From Marinilactibacillus kalidii (GTDB lineage: Bacteria > Bacillota > Bacilli > Lactobacillales > Carnobacteriaceae_A): a stretch of 64,000 bases of DNA. Within the stretch, counting starts at the first letter, position 1. Each line of letters opens with the position of its first letter. This document shows, piece by piece, positions 1-8,520 of the stretch. Position numbers and translations under genes: made by a program. A model generated the notes under the pieces. The model had not been told where the DNA came from. It ran no database searches and was given only the letters and a program-made list of their open reading frames with translations. The stretch covers positions 1 through 64,000 of the forward strand of contig NZ_JAGFVM010000043.1 of assembly GCF_017599325.1 (NCBI RefSeq). Direction: 5' to 3'.

Positions 1-864
1 ATATCAGCGATGTGCCGTGCCCTTGAGATCAGTAGAGGATCTTATTATTACGAAGTAATAAAGAAAGAAAGTGACGCGGAACTTGAACAAGCGATTATTG
101 AAGAGTTTGCCAAAAGCAAAAACAATTATGGCACGCGTAAATTAAAAAAACGATTGAAGAAACGCGCGTTTACTGTGTCCCGTCGGAGAATTGGGCGCAT
201 TATGAAGAAGTTTCATCTGGTATCCAAATATGATAAACTGTCATATAAACCGCAACAGAGTGGTGTCAATCAAGCGAAGATTGAAAACACCTTGAACCGT
301 GAGTTCAATCCAGAAGAACCAATGAAAGTGATTGTCACAGACTTGACCTATGTCAAAGTTGCCAACAAGTGGTTTTATGTTTGTTTTATTATAGACCTAT
401 TTAACCGTGAGATTATCGGGTATTCCGCAGGACCAAATAAGACAGCTGACTTGGTTCTCCAAGCTCTCGCTACAGTTAAAGGAACTCTATATACGGTCAA
501 CGTTTTCCACACTGACCGGGGAAAGGAATTCGACAACCACACCATTGATGAGTTACTGGACTCCTTTGATATTGTGCGTTCGTTAAGTAGAAAAGGGAAT
601 CCTTACGACAATGCCGTAGCGGAGTCCACGTATAAATCATTTAAGTTTGAATTTGTCTACGACAACACATTCCATACACTCTATGAACTGCAAGTTCAAC
701 TTATGGACTACGTCCATTGGTGGAATCATTTTCGCCCACATGGATCATTGGACTACGAATCTCCTATCGATTATCGAAAAAGTTGGGAACTGGAACAGTC
801 TGAAATTAAAGTCCGCAAGTCCGTTGTCCATCAGCCGGTCAAAACTAGCCTTACATTCAGTTAA
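1..864 (+). CDS. IS3-family transposase (OrfB / fusion C-terminus), 5' end outside window
   Basis: DDE-type transposase that would cut and join the ends of its own insertion sequence. Counting from the Met at position 10, an HTH_21-like region lies at about residues 25-80 and an rve integrase core at about 100-265. The catalytic triad is visible as D111 (VTDLTYV), D169 (HTDRG) and E205 (NAVAEST), with exactly 35 residues between the second D and the E, as in the IS3 family. The frame is open to the left edge (codons ata tca gcg precede that Met), so the true start, probably reached by frameshift from OrfA, is outside the window. No internal disruption is visible. Confidence 0.93.
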   Translation: MSAMCRALEISRGSYYYEVIKKESDAELEQAIIEEFAKSKNNYGTRKLKKRLKKRAFTVSRRRIGRIMKKFHLVSKYDKLSYKPQQSGVNQAKIENTLNREFNPEEPMKVIVTDLTYVKVANKWFYVCFIIDLFNREIIGYSAGPNKTADLVLQALATVKGTLYTVNVFHTDRGKEFDNHTIDELLDSFDIVRSLSRKGNPYDNAVAESTYKSFKFEFVYDNTFHTLYELQVQLMDYVHWWNHFRPHGSLDYESPIDYRKSWELEQSEIKVRKSVVHQPVKTSLTFS

Positions 865-938
865 AGAGACTCAAGTAAAGTAAAATAAACTCAAACATCA
901 TTTACACCTTATAATTTTTGTTCAAAAAAGTGTTGACA
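1..938 (+). mobile_element. IS3-family insertion sequence, right part
   Basis: Transposase OrfB is followed by about 70 bp of noncoding DNA ending in an IS3-like terminal inverted repeat at about 915-938. Read from outside inwards the end begins TGTCAACACTTTTTTGAAC, with the TG...CA ends usual for the family. The left end is beyond the window. The right end lies only 16 bp past the stop codon of the bacteriocin immunity gene, so the IS may have separated the bacteriocin cassette from former partners such as an exporter. The exact boundary and target duplication cannot be confirmed without the left end. Confidence 0.75.
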
Positions 939-954
939 TACCAGTATTTGAAAT

Positions 955-1314
955 TTACTGATTACTTTCTTTCTTCACAGTTCCCATGAACGCACTAATA
1001 TTGATTGCATTCAGCACGATAAATAGGAATACATTAGGCACCATATAACGATTGATTTCTATCGATGATAACTGGAAATAGAGTCCTGAAATGACGAGTG
1101 TACTGAATGTTTCGAGTACAATAGTAGAACTCATCTTTTTTTTATATTTTTCTTTAACTACCATATAAAATAAGAATAAAACACTAAGAAAGTACAATGC
1201 AATCCATAAATGACCTGCCATCGTATTTACTTTGGCAGTCATTATCCAAAACGTAGAAAAAAGGATAGACAGTGCAAAAACCATATTATTATATTTTTGA
1301 CTCTTAATAGCCAT
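955..1314 (-). CDS. Putative bacteriocin immunity membrane protein
   Basis: A 119-aa, very hydrophobic protein with about four predicted membrane segments (roughly residues 9-28, 34-53, 65-84 and 88-108), short charged loops and a Lys/Glu-rich C-terminus. I recognise no family motif. The role is inferred from position: its ATG abuts the stop codon of the second bacteriocin peptide (1315) with no clear ribosome binding site, so it is probably translationally coupled. A small multi-spanning protein at the end of a class II bacteriocin operon is normally the self-immunity protein. It ends just before the IS terminus. Another small membrane function is possible. Confidence 0.6.
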   Translation of the reverse strand: MAIKSQKYNNMVFALSILFSTFWIMTAKVNTMAGHLWIALYFLSVLFLFYMVVKEKYKKKMSSTIVLETFSTLVISGLYFQLSSIEINRYMVPNVFLFIVLNAINISAFMGTVKKESNQ

Positions 1315-1530
1315 TTAATTTAACCATGCTTCCCATGCACCACCTACGACAGCTCCACCAGCTCCACAAATCAATCCAGCTTTAGGCCCTAGTTTGATAC
1401 ATGCCTTTGCGCCAGCTGCAGCCCCTCCTAAAGCACCATTGAAAATATTATTAGCTTTACCTCCACCGACAATATTTTCTAAATCACTATTACAAATAGA
1501 ATTCACCGTAATTTTTTTATCAAGTGTCAT
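1315..1530 (-). CDS. Class IIb bacteriocin peptide with double-glycine leader (beta-like)
   Basis: A 71-aa prepeptide. The ATG at 1530 is chosen because AGGGAGG lies just upstream; an in-frame codon at 1572 has no such support. The leader (MTLDKKITVNSICNSDLENI + VGG) carries the hydrophobic pattern and Gly-Gly cut site of peptides processed by C39-peptidase ABC exporters. The mature part is about 46 residues, rich in Gly/Ala with GxxxG-like motifs (GALGGAAAG, CGAGGAVVGG), two Cys and an aromatic tail (AWEAWLN), resembling the brochocin-C/thermophilin-13 type. It would act together with the upstream peptide in the target membrane. No exporter gene is visible in the window. Confidence 0.85.
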   Translation of the reverse strand: MTLDKKITVNSICNSDLENIVGGGKANNIFNGALGGAAAGAKACIKLGPKAGLICGAGGAVVGGAWEAWLN

Positions 1531-1549
1531 AAAAATCTTCCTCCCTTTA

Positions 1550-1786
1550 TTAATTTGCCAAATCAAAACCAATAGTTGTTAATCCACCAAAAGCACCGTA
1601 TACTCCACCAACAACAGCACAGCCAGGCCCACAGAAAATCGCTCCTATTCCTGCTCCACCGCCTGCTCCCTTAATACCAGCACCTGCAATTTTTCCCAAA
1701 GTTTTTATTTTATCTGCTCGATTTCCGCCAATCACTTTTATTGCTTCGTATTCTTCTAATAATTTATAAGTACTTAATTTTTCCAC
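1550..1786 (-). CDS. Class IIb bacteriocin peptide with double-glycine leader (alpha-like)
   Basis: A 78-aa prepeptide starting with GTG at 1786, preceded by GGAGAG. The leader of about 21 residues ends in KVIGG, a Gly-Gly processing site. The mature peptide of about 57 residues has several GxxxG/GxG motifs (GAGIKGAGGGAG) and a CGPGC motif whose two Cys could form a disulphide. Helix-helix pairing through GxxxG is the hallmark of two-peptide bacteriocins, and the next gene, 19 bp downstream, encodes the presumed partner. Pfam Bacteriocin_IIc is the family I would expect. The peptide would be secreted and form pores with its partner; that activity is inferred. Confidence 0.85.
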   Translation of the reverse strand: MEKLSTYKLLEEYEAIKVIGGNRADKIKTLGKIAGAGIKGAGGGAGIGAIFCGPGCAVVGGVYGAFGGLTTIGFDLAN

Positions 1787-1933
1787 TATGATCTCTCCAC
1801 TTATACAATTTTTTTGACTTTCTTATTGCTTGAGTAATGGTAAAACAAGTATCAAACTCCTTTATATTTTTATTAATCATGATTACAACCCTATTTTAAA
1901 TAATTTCAGCTGCTTTTTCTTAATATTTACTTC

Positions 1934-1959
1934 AACGTTCTTATATTTTGTGTGAACGT
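1934..1959 (-). promoter_or_regulatory. Direct repeat operator for a LytTR-type bacteriocin response regulator
   Basis: On the minus strand GACGTTCAC and AACGTTGAA occur with the ACGTT cores exactly 21 nt apart (two helical turns), about 150 bp upstream of the first bacteriocin gene. This is the layout of PlnC/PlnD- and AgrA-like binding sites in class II bacteriocin promoters. A TAAAAT -10 candidate lies about 40 bp downstream. The rest of the 318-bp gap between the bacteriocin genes and sufB holds the AT-rich leader and the suf terminator. No regulator or induction-peptide gene is in the window. Confidence 0.6.
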
Positions 1960-2020
1960 CATGATTCTAATTTTTTTTAGGGCATCTTATTGATAATTTG
2001 TAAAATATATTATAGATTGC

Positions 2021-2078
2021 AAAAGAAAAACACTCGTTAGGCCAGTGAGATTTTCTCATAAGGACTTTTCGAGTGTTT
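2021..2078 (-). terminator. Intrinsic terminator of the suf operon
   Basis: Minus-strand stem AAACACTCG/CGAGTGTTT with an inner small hairpin, followed by TTTTTCTTTT. It lies just past the sufB stop codon. Confidence 0.8.
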
Positions 2079-2104
2079 AACTTTTCAACCTACTTTTTTA
2101 TCGA

Positions 2105-3499
2105 TTACCCAACTGAACCTTCCATCTCATAACTAATCAATCGATTCAACTCGACTGCGTATTCCATTGGCAGTTCTTTGGTGAAGGGTTCTACGAAGCC
2201 CATGACGATCATTTCTGTGGCGGTTTCTTCGTTTAAGCCACGGCTCATGAGGTAGTAGAGTTGTTCTTCTGATATTTTAGAAACTTTTGCTTCATGTTCA
2301 AGTGCAACATTTGAGTTGTGGATTTCGTTGAATGGAATGGTGTCGGATTTCGACTTATCATCCATAATAATCGTGTCACACTCGATGTGTGAGATCGATC
2401 CGCCGGAATCTTTTCCAAAGGTTACTTGTCCACGGTAGTTCACTTCTCCACCGTCTTTAGCGATCGATTTTGAAACGATCGAGCTAGACGTGTTTGGGGC
2501 GTTGTGAATCATTTTTGCGCCCGTATCTTGGATTTGACCTTCTCCAGCCATGGCAATTGACATAGTCGTTCCACGTGCGCCACGTCCGTTTAGGTGGATA
2601 CTTGGGTATTTCATGGTTGTTTTTGCACCAAGGTTACCATCGATCCATTCAACGGTTGCGCCTTCTGCGGCTGTCGCACGTTTAGTCACCAAGTTATACA
2701 CGTTATCTGACCAGTTTTGGATCGTTGTGTAACGGCAATAAGCATCTTTTTTAACAATAATCTCTACGACCGCTGCGTGTAGTGAGCTTTCTGAGAATGT
2801 TGGTGCGGTACAGCCTTCTACATAATGCACACTTGCGCCTTCATCAACGATAATTAACGTACGTTCAAATTGCCCCATCGCTTCGTCATTGATACGGAAG
2901 TACATTTGAAGTGGCACGTCACAGCGGACACCTTTTGGTACATAGATAAAGGTTCCACCTGACCAAGTCGCTGAGTTTAAAGCGGCTAGCTTGTTGTCAG
3001 TTGGTGGGACGACGGTTCCAAAGTGCTCTTTGAAAAGTTCTGGATACTCTTTTAAGGCTGAATCCGTATCGGTAAAGACGATCCCTAATTTTTCGTACTC
3101 TTCTTTCATATTGTGGTAAACCACTTCTGATTCATATTGTGCACCAGAGCCTGCTAAGAATTGACGCTCTGCTTCTGGTACGCCTAGACGTTCAAAGGTT
3201 TCTTTGATTTTGTCCGGTACATCATCCCAGCTCCGTTCTGAACGTTCACTGGATTTACGGTAATAGGTGATATTATCAAAATCAACTTCTGATAGATCCG
3301 CACCCCATTCAGGCATCGGACGTTTCAAAAAGTGATCATAAGATTTCAAACGGTAATCCAACATCCATTGCGGCTCTTCTTTGCGCGCTGAAATATCTCG
3401 AATAATGCCTTCCGTCAAACCTTTACCGGTATCGTAAAGCGACTCGACATCATCGTGGAATCCATATTGGTATTCGCTTTTTTCTGGTACATTGACCAT
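2105..3499 (-). CDS. sufB: Fe-S cluster assembly scaffold protein SufB
   Basis: 464 aa, full length for SufB. It forms the SufBC2D scaffold on which Fe-S clusters are built in the cytosol. The conserved C-terminal beta-helix core is present, with C374 in [16 protein letters not shown] and the LYYLMSRGL segment shared with SufD. The ATG at 3499 has an AGGGG ribosome site. It is the last gene of sufCDSUB, 30 bp after sufU and followed by a terminator, the usual Firmicutes order. Nothing is unusual. Confidence 0.97.
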   Translation of the reverse strand: MVNVPEKSEYQYGFHDDVESLYDTGKGLTEGIIRDISARKEEPQWMLDYRLKSYDHFLKRPMPEWGADLSEVDFDNITYYRKSSERSERSWDDVPDKIKETFERLGVPEAERQFLAGSGAQYESEVVYHNMKEEYEKLGIVFTDTDSALKEYPELFKEHFGTVVPPTDNKLAALNSATWSGGTFIYVPKGVRCDVPLQMYFRINDEAMGQFERTLIIVDEGASVHYVEGCTAPTFSESSLHAAVVEIIVKKDAYCRYTTIQNWSDNVYNLVTKRATAAEGATVEWIDGNLGAKTTMKYPSIHLNGRGARGTTMSIAMAGEGQIQDTGAKMIHNAPNTSSSIVSKSIAKDGGEVNYRGQVTFGKDSGGSISHIECDTIIMDDKSKSDTIPFNEIHNSNVALEHEAKVSKISEEQLYYLMSRGLNEETATEMIVMGFVEPFTKELPMEYAVELNRLISYEMEGSVG

Positions 3500-3529
3500 A
3501 ACTTGGTTCCCCTCTCGTGAGTGTACTGC

Positions 3530-4006
3530 TTATTCAGTAATGTCTTCGTGTCTCATCTGTCCGTCTACGCCAGTGCCTTGGTTCGTTAAAGCTTTCTCTA
3601 GCGCTTTCCATGATAAAGTCGCGCATTTAATTCGAGCTGGAAATTTCGATACGCCTGAGAGCATCATCGCGTCTCCCAAAGCTGTTTGATCAGCTGCTTC
3701 ATTCCCCTGAACCACTTGTGAGAATGATTCTGACAAGTGAAGGGCTTCTTCGATCGGTTTCCCAATAATCGCATCTGTCATCATACTCGCGCTCGCCATG
3801 GAGATGGTGCAGCCACTGCCATCGAATCGGACATCTTTGACGATATCGTCTTCGATATTGAGTTGAACTTGGATCACATCTCCACAGGTTGGGTTTCTTA
3901 GTTCGATCTGTGTGGTCGACTCATCCAAGGTCCCACGTCTTCTAGGGGTCTGTGAATGTTCAAGGATCACTGCTCGATACAATTGATCTAATTTAGTTAA
4001 AGCCAT
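3530..4006 (-). CDS. sufU: Zn-dependent sulfurtransferase SufU
   Basis: 158 aa, IscU-like fold of the Gram-positive SufU type. SufU accepts persulfide sulfur from SufS and passes it to the SufBCD scaffold. The Zn/sulfur ligands are in the positions expected for SufU: C41 and D43 (TCGD), C66 (GSGC) and C128 (RIKC), with the 18-21-residue insertion between the second and third Cys that separates SufU from IscU. The start overlaps the end of sufS by 14 nt, so the two partners are translationally coupled. Confidence 0.96.
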   Translation of the reverse strand: MALTKLDQLYRAVILEHSQTPRRRGTLDESTTQIELRNPTCGDVIQVQLNIEDDIVKDVRFDGSGCTISMASASMMTDAIIGKPIEEALHLSESFSQVVQGNEAADQTALGDAMMLSGVSKFPARIKCATLSWKALEKALTNQGTGVDGQMRHEDITE

Positions 4007-5231
4007 TCAAGAAAAACTCCTTCGTCGCGAGGATCGCTTCTACAAATTTATCTGCGTCTGCTTTGGTGTTATACAAATAGAAGCTCGCTCGAGCAGTCGC
4101 CGCTTGGTTCAGATAAGTCATGAGTGGCTGAGCACAGTGGTGACCGGCTCTGACCGCTACGCCTTCCATATCCATCGCAGTCGCCACATCGTGTGGGTGG
4201 ACGCCATCGATATTGAAAGAAATCACGCCTGTTCTAAATCGCAGATCTTCTGGACCGAAAAGCGTTAGTCCTTCAATTGCTTCTAATTTCGGCATAACAT
4301 ACTCAACTAATTCACGTTCGTGTTGCACGATAGTTTCCATACCGATAGTGTTCAAGTAGTGCATAGCAGCGGCTAGACCAATTGCGCCAGCTATGTTTGG
4401 TGTGCCGGCTTCGAACTTCCATGGTAGTTCCTTCCATGTGCTGTCTTGTTCTTCTACGAAATCGATCATCTCGCCGCCAAATTCTACGGGCTCCATTTGT
4501 TCTAGGAGGGCACGTTTGCCATATAAGACACCGATTCCGGTCGGTCCAAGCATTTTATGCCCGCTGAAGGCATAAAAGTCCGCGTTCAGCGCTTGTACAT
4601 CGACGGGCATATGTGGAACAGCTTGTGCGCCATCCACGACTAGATAGCCATTTTTTTCATGTATCCAGTCTGCAAGTTGCTTGATAGGATTCACAACGCC
4701 TAAAACGTTAGAGACATGAGAGATCGAAACGATTTTTGTTTTGTCCGTGATTTTTTGTTTGGCATCGTCCATATCGAGTTGGCCTTGATCGGTCAGTTCA
4801 ATGTAAACGAGTTTGGCTTGTTTCTTTTTCGCTAGTTGTTGCCAAGGGATGATGTTTGAGTGATGTTCCATGTAGGAAATCAAAATTTCATCGCCCGGTT
4901 CGATGACTAATTCGCCAAAGCTTTTCGCGACCCAGTTCAGTGAAGTGGTCGTTCCACGTGTGAATAAGACTTCCGCTGTTTCATTGGCGTTGATGAAATC
5001 TTTCACGACTGTTCTTGACCCTTCATACTGACTCGTTGCGCGTTCACCTAAAGTATGCACGCCGCGGTGAACATTGGCATTTGAGGTGTGGTAATAGGTT
5101 TCGATTGCTTGTAAGACGGCTAAAGGTTTTTGTGTAGTCGCTGCATTATCCAGATAAACGAGTGGTTCGTCGTTCACGATCTGGTCTAAGATGGGAAAAT
5201 CTTGTTTCAATTGATCAAAGGAAACGGTCAT
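3993..5231 (-). CDS. sufS: Cysteine desulfurase SufS
   Basis: 412-aa PLP enzyme of the class V aminotransferase fold, group II (SufS/CsdA). It removes sulfur from L-cysteine as an enzyme-bound persulfide for SufU. The PLP lysine is K226 in SGHKMLGP, and the active-site cysteine is C366 in RAGHHCAQP, inside the short loop that is typical of SufS. The stop of sufD and the start of sufS overlap (ATGA at 5228-5231), and its own 3' end overlaps sufU. Full length and intact. Confidence 0.97.
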   Translation of the reverse strand: MTVSFDQLKQDFPILDQIVNDEPLVYLDNAATTQKPLAVLQAIETYYHTSNANVHRGVHTLGERATSQYEGSRTVVKDFINANETAEVLFTRGTTTSLNWVAKSFGELVIEPGDEILISYMEHHSNIIPWQQLAKKKQAKLVYIELTDQGQLDMDDAKQKITDKTKIVSISHVSNVLGVVNPIKQLADWIHEKNGYLVVDGAQAVPHMPVDVQALNADFYAFSGHKMLGPTGIGVLYGKRALLEQMEPVEFGGEMIDFVEEQDSTWKELPWKFEAGTPNIAGAIGLAAAMHYLNTIGMETIVQHERELVEYVMPKLEAIEGLTLFGPEDLRFRTGVISFNIDGVHPHDVATAMDMEGVAVRAGHHCAQPLMTYLNQAATARASFYLYNTKADADKFVEAILATKEFFLNGFN

Positions 5232-6526
5232 CTAACAGTCAACTTCCTTTCGATCGTGTCCACTAATTCATCTCTAATGGCTTTCAGCGGAATCGCTGAG
5301 ATCACTGAGCCTAAAAACCCTCGGATAACCAGTCTCTCTGCTTCACTTTTCGCGATACCACGGCTCATCAGATAGTACATTTCTTCTGGGTCTACCCGAC
5401 CAACAGAAGCCGCATGTCCAGCGGTCACTTCGTTTTCATCGATCAGTAAGATTGGGTTCGCATCGCCACGCGCTTTGTCTGACAGCATCAAGACACGTGA
5501 TTCTTGTTGGGCATCTGAGCCTTTTGAGCCTTTGATGATATGACCGATTCCATTGAACGTCAATGTAGCACGGTCTAAAATAACGCCATGTTGGAAGATA
5601 TTGCCAACAGTATGCAGCCCATAGCTGACCACGTTTGAATCAATGGCTTGCGTTTGTTTACCGCTACTAATGCCTACTGCTTTCAAGTCAGAACTAGAGC
5701 CGTCTCCGACAAGATTCGTGTCCAAGTCAGCGATGGTATTGCCGCTATTCATAACGCCGATCGCCCAGTCTATTGACGCGTCTCGGAAAGTGTGACCCGC
5801 ACGGTTGAAATAGGTCGTTGTATTTTCCCCTAATTGATCGACCGCTGAGAATTTCACTTGCGCGCCTTGTTTAGCAACGACTTCTACTAGGATATTTGCG
5901 GCATTCTTCATATCTCCAGCCGTTAGGAATTTTTCCACGTAGTTAAAGCTAGCATTAACGTCCGCATAAATCAGAACGTGCTTGATAAAGCTGTCTGCTA
6001 CTAAACTATTTTGGATAAACATCGCTTCAAGCGGTTCTTCAACAACGACATTTTTCGGGACGTATAAGAATAGACCTGAATTCATGAACGCTGCATGGAA
6101 AGCCGTGATCTTATTTTTATCTGCTTTGACCGCATGTTGCATATAGGCTTCTTTTACGAGTGCTGGATGTTCTTTCAGCGCCGTTTTGATATCCGTAAAA
6201 ATAACGCCTTTGTCTTTTAGTGACTCGGGTAAGGTTTCAATGACCGTTTCGTTTCCTGCTTGGATAACACGCGCCGCATCTGCTTTGTCTTCCACATACT
6301 TCGTGATTTCCACCGCTTTCGCTGCCGGTGCGCCTGTTAGGTTTGGCACTTGAAATAATGGCCAACGGTTATAGCGGACACGTTCGATGATGGGTAAATC
6401 TAGTTCCTCGATTTTATTCAGGGATTCTAAACGCAGTTGAAGCATCCATTCCGGTTCACCGAGTCCTGTCGAGAAGGCTGTAAGAGCATCTGCATAGTCT
6501 ACGTATTGCTTTTGTTTCGTTACCAT
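5228..6526 (-). CDS. sufD: Fe-S cluster assembly protein SufD
   Basis: 432 aa, paralogue of SufB and its partner in the SufBC2D complex. The C-terminal beta-helix region is clear, with HAASVGRVDPEEMYYLMSRG, the signature that in SufD carries a His where SufB differs. The N-terminal helical part (residues 1-110) is variable as usual. The ATG at 6526 is preceded by AGAGGAGGCC. It lies between sufC (19 bp upstream) and sufS (overlapping), consistent with one transcript from the promoter near 7403. Confidence 0.96.
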   Translation of the reverse strand: MVTKQKQYVDYADALTAFSTGLGEPEWMLQLRLESLNKIEELDLPIIERVRYNRWPLFQVPNLTGAPAAKAVEITKYVEDKADAARVIQAGNETVIETLPESLKDKGVIFTDIKTALKEHPALVKEAYMQHAVKADKNKITAFHAAFMNSGLFLYVPKNVVVEEPLEAMFIQNSLVADSFIKHVLIYADVNASFNYVEKFLTAGDMKNAANILVEVVAKQGAQVKFSAVDQLGENTTTYFNRAGHTFRDASIDWAIGVMNSGNTIADLDTNLVGDGSSSDLKAVGISSGKQTQAIDSNVVSYGLHTVGNIFQHGVILDRATLTFNGIGHIIKGSKGSDAQQESRVLMLSDKARGDANPILLIDENEVTAGHAASVGRVDPEEMYYLMSRGIAKSEAERLVIRGFLGSVISAIPLKAIRDELVDTIERKLTVR

Positions 6527-6545
6527 GTAATTGGCCTCCTCTGTT

Positions 6546-7322
6546 TTATTCGTGTTCTTCCGGTTTGTATTCGATACCGAGTTCTTCCATCAAGCCTTTG
6601 TAGCCTTCTGCTTCTAATTGGTGAGCCAGTTCCGCGCCACCTGTTTTAACGACACGGCCATCCATCATAATATGGACGACATCTGGCGTGATGTAGTTGA
6701 GTAGTCTTTGGTAGTGCGTAATGATCAATGAGCCGAAGTTGTCTCCGCGCATTTCGTTGACGCCTTTAGAAACGACTTGTAAGGCATCGATATCCAGTCC
6801 TGAATCGATCTCATCTAAAATCGCAAAAGTTGGTTCGATCATCAATAATTGTAAGATTTCATTTCGTTTTTTCTCTCCGCCTGAAAAGCCTTCGTTTAAA
6901 TAACGTTCAGCCATTTCTTCTGGCATATCCAGTAAAGCCATTTTTTCATCTAGTTTGTTGATGAAGTCCATGACGCCCATTTTATTGTCTTCTTCACGGC
7001 GAGAGTTGATGGCAGCACGCATAAACTCTGCGTTGGTGATCCCAGCGATCTCACTCGGGTATTGTACCGCTAAAAAGAGTCCAGCGCGTGCGCGTTCATC
7101 TACTTCCATCTCAAGGATATTTTCACCATCTAGTAACACTTCTCCTTCAGTGACTTCATAACTTGGGTGGCCCATAATGGCCGCTGATAAAGTCGATTTA
7201 CCCGTTCCGTTTGGGCCCATGATGGCATGGATTTCTCCCGTTTGCATTTTTAAATTGACACCTTTTAAAATTTCTTTTTCTTCAATGGATACATGTAGGT
7301 TCTTGATTTCTAATACAGCCAT
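6546..7322 (-). CDS. sufC: Fe-S cluster assembly ATPase SufC
   Basis: 258-aa soluble ABC-type ATPase that powers rearrangement of the SufB-SufD scaffold. Walker A is GPNGTGKST (about residues 36-44), the signature is FSGGEKKRNEI as in the SufC group, Walker B is FAILDEIDSGLD, and the switch His lies in IITHYQRL. It is the first gene of the operon, with ribosome site AAAAGGAAGG before the ATG at 7322. No deviation from the family is visible. Confidence 0.97.
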   Translation of the reverse strand: MAVLEIKNLHVSIEEKEILKGVNLKMQTGEIHAIMGPNGTGKSTLSAAIMGHPSYEVTEGEVLLDGENILEMEVDERARAGLFLAVQYPSEIAGITNAEFMRAAINSRREEDNKMGVMDFINKLDEKMALLDMPEEMAERYLNEGFSGGEKKRNEILQLLMIEPTFAILDEIDSGLDIDALQVVSKGVNEMRGDNFGSLIITHYQRLLNYITPDVVHIMMDGRVVKTGGAELAHQLEAEGYKGLMEELGIEYKPEEHE

Positions 7323-7402
7323 TATGTACCTTCCTTTTCTCGGTTATTTTTGTTTGATTTTTTAAGCTACACTTCGTTAAAGAATAAAGCGTATACTCCT
7401 CT

Positions 7403-7431
7403 ATTTTAGTCTAATTGAACAGGCATATCAA
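7403..7431 (-). promoter_or_regulatory. Sigma-A-type promoter of sufCDSUB
   Basis: Minus strand: -35 TTGATA (7431-7426), a 17-nt spacer and -10 TAAAAT (7408-7403), about 80 nt upstream of sufC. Each hexamer matches consensus at five of six positions. Nothing else is evident in the rest of the gap up to the terminator at 7566. Confidence 0.7.
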
Positions 7432-7565
7432 GGTCGACCAATACCCTAAATCGCGCAAAACTACGCGGATAGTTGTTATACCAAGGTTTCTAGTTTATAA
7501 AAATTATTATCTAGTAAAGAATATAAAATCGAACCCTTTTATCTTCTTACTACGCAACATAAAAA

Positions 7566-7601
7566 CGCCTAGTTATCTTGTCGAAACAGGATAACTAGAC
7601 G
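7566..7601 (-). terminator. Intrinsic terminator after the 7619-8242 gene pair
   Basis: Stem GTCTAGTTATC / GATAACTAGGC with one mismatch; on the minus strand it is followed by GTTTTTA. Confidence 0.75.
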
Positions 7602-7618
7602 CACCAATTACACGAAAT

Positions 7619-7900
7619 TTATTTCACTTTTTTATTACGCGTGCAAAGTACACTGGTCATACCAATGATTAGTAATATGAACGCCAAACCCATGTATCGA
7701 ATAAGATTGACATTTGTTTCAAGTGCATACGTGTCAAAATCAAATTCACCACCATGCATAACTGGATAAATAATCTTTTGTATCGTAAGGGGGATCAGTA
7801 CGGCGATAAGGATCAATAGAAAACCTATGTACTGTACAGCCTTATCCAATACCTTTAACTCTTTTCTCACTTTGCTTATGTCTTCTTTGAATTCGCTCAT
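7619..7900 (-). CDS. Small two-TM membrane protein, unknown function
   Basis: 93 aa with a charged N-terminus (residues 1-20), a membrane segment at about 23-44, an acidic external loop of about 25 residues (GGEFDFDTYALETN), a second membrane segment at about 68-87 and a Lys/Arg tail. I do not recognise a family. It shares layout, though little obvious sequence, with the 104-aa product encoded 27 bp upstream, so the two may be divergent paralogues expressed together. A terminator follows directly. Confidence 0.65.
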   Translation of the reverse strand: MSEFKEDISKVRKELKVLDKAVQYIGFLLILIAVLIPLTIQKIIYPVMHGGEFDFDTYALETNVNLIRYMGLAFILLIIGMTSVLCTRNKKVK

Positions 7901-7927
7901 TTATGTCTTCCTCTCTTTTATCTTTTT

Positions 7928-8242
7928 TTACTTTTTAAATAAACACAGTAAACTGATGACAAAAGAAAATACCGCAAGGGTCAGCCAACGGATAGCATTA
8001 ATGCCTAATTCAAATTGATCATAGACAGCGTAACCATCAGTTGAGTCTGGTGTAATCAATATTGGTAAAAACAATACGATCAAAATTGCAACGATTAAAC
8101 AGGCAAAACCCATATTCCAGTTATTTAGACTTCTTCTTGTTTCCTTTTCTTCTGTCTCACTTAAGGCCACTGCTTTTTCTTCATTTGGTTCAGCGCTTTT
8201 CTCTTCTTTTTCTATCATTGTTTCCAATTTTTCATCAGCCAT
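7928..8242 (-). CDS. Small two-TM membrane protein with acidic cytoplasmic tail, unknown function
   Basis: 104 aa. Residues 1-40 are highly charged (Glu/Lys-rich, no hydrophobic stretch), followed by a membrane segment at about 43-63, a short acidic loop (TPDSTDGYAVYDQFE), a second membrane segment at about 80-100 and a C-terminal LFKK. An AAAGGGAG ribosome site precedes the ATG. It is first of a two-gene unit with 7619-7900. No known domain is recognised. Its promoter must lie in the gap shared with the divergent antiporter leader. Confidence 0.65.
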   Translation of the reverse strand: MADEKLETMIEKEEKSAEPNEEKAVALSETEEKETRRSLNNWNMGFACLIVAILIVLFLPILITPDSTDGYAVYDQFELGINAIRWLTLAVFSFVISLLCLFKK

Positions 8243-8330
8243 TTTTTCACTCCCTTTATTTAGTTAAAATAATACCACTCTTTAACGTAAAGGCTAGCGT
8301 TTTTTAAACTATTTTAAATCATCCGTAATC

Positions 8331-8359
8331 TAGCAATGGCCAAGGACTTATGCTATACT
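8331..8359 (+). promoter_or_regulatory. Extended -10 promoter of the antiporter leader
   Basis: TGCTATACT (8351-8359) is an extended -10. The -35 TAGCAA at 8331-8336 is weak, with a 17-nt spacer. Transcription would begin near 8366. Confidence 0.55.
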
Positions 8360-8365
8360 CTAGTT

Positions 8366-8466
8366 AATAAACGGGAATGAATGTCTCCCGAGGCGTAGCC
8401 TGAACTGCTGAAGAGCTGATGACTTCTGTGATGAACTGTTCATCCAGGAGTCTCGGCTTTTTTTAT
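8366..8466 (+). ncRNA. Structured 5' leader with terminator, candidate ion-sensing riboswitch
   Basis: Between the promoter and the antiporter ATG is a compact set of pairings: CGGGA/TCCCG (8372-8390), AGGC/GCCT (8391-8401), and a long arm GACTTCTG/CAGGAGTC enclosing GATGAA/TTCATC (8421-8452). It ends in CTCGGC plus a run of seven T (8458-8464). CCGAG at 8388-8392 can pair instead with CTCGG at 8452-8456, giving a mutually exclusive terminator/antiterminator. This is the architecture of a transcription-attenuating riboswitch. Li+ (nhaA-I/II), Na+ (DUF1646) or another ion class is plausible because of the downstream gene; I could not assign a class by eye. Confidence 0.55.
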
Positions 8467-8520
8467 GCGCAGACTACTGATCGACGGTGCATCTTATTCT
8501 CTATAAAAAGGACTGGTTTG

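Noticed and set aside
1764-1880. 38-codon minus-strand ORF overlapping the first bacteriocin gene, possible induction peptide
   Set aside because: No ribosome site, no double-glycine or signal sequence, and it overlaps the start of the prepeptide; more likely chance.
8419-8520. N-terminal extension of the antiporter ORF
   Set aside because: Falls in the structured leader and its T-run; the ATG at 8521 has the ribosome site and starts at the first membrane segment.
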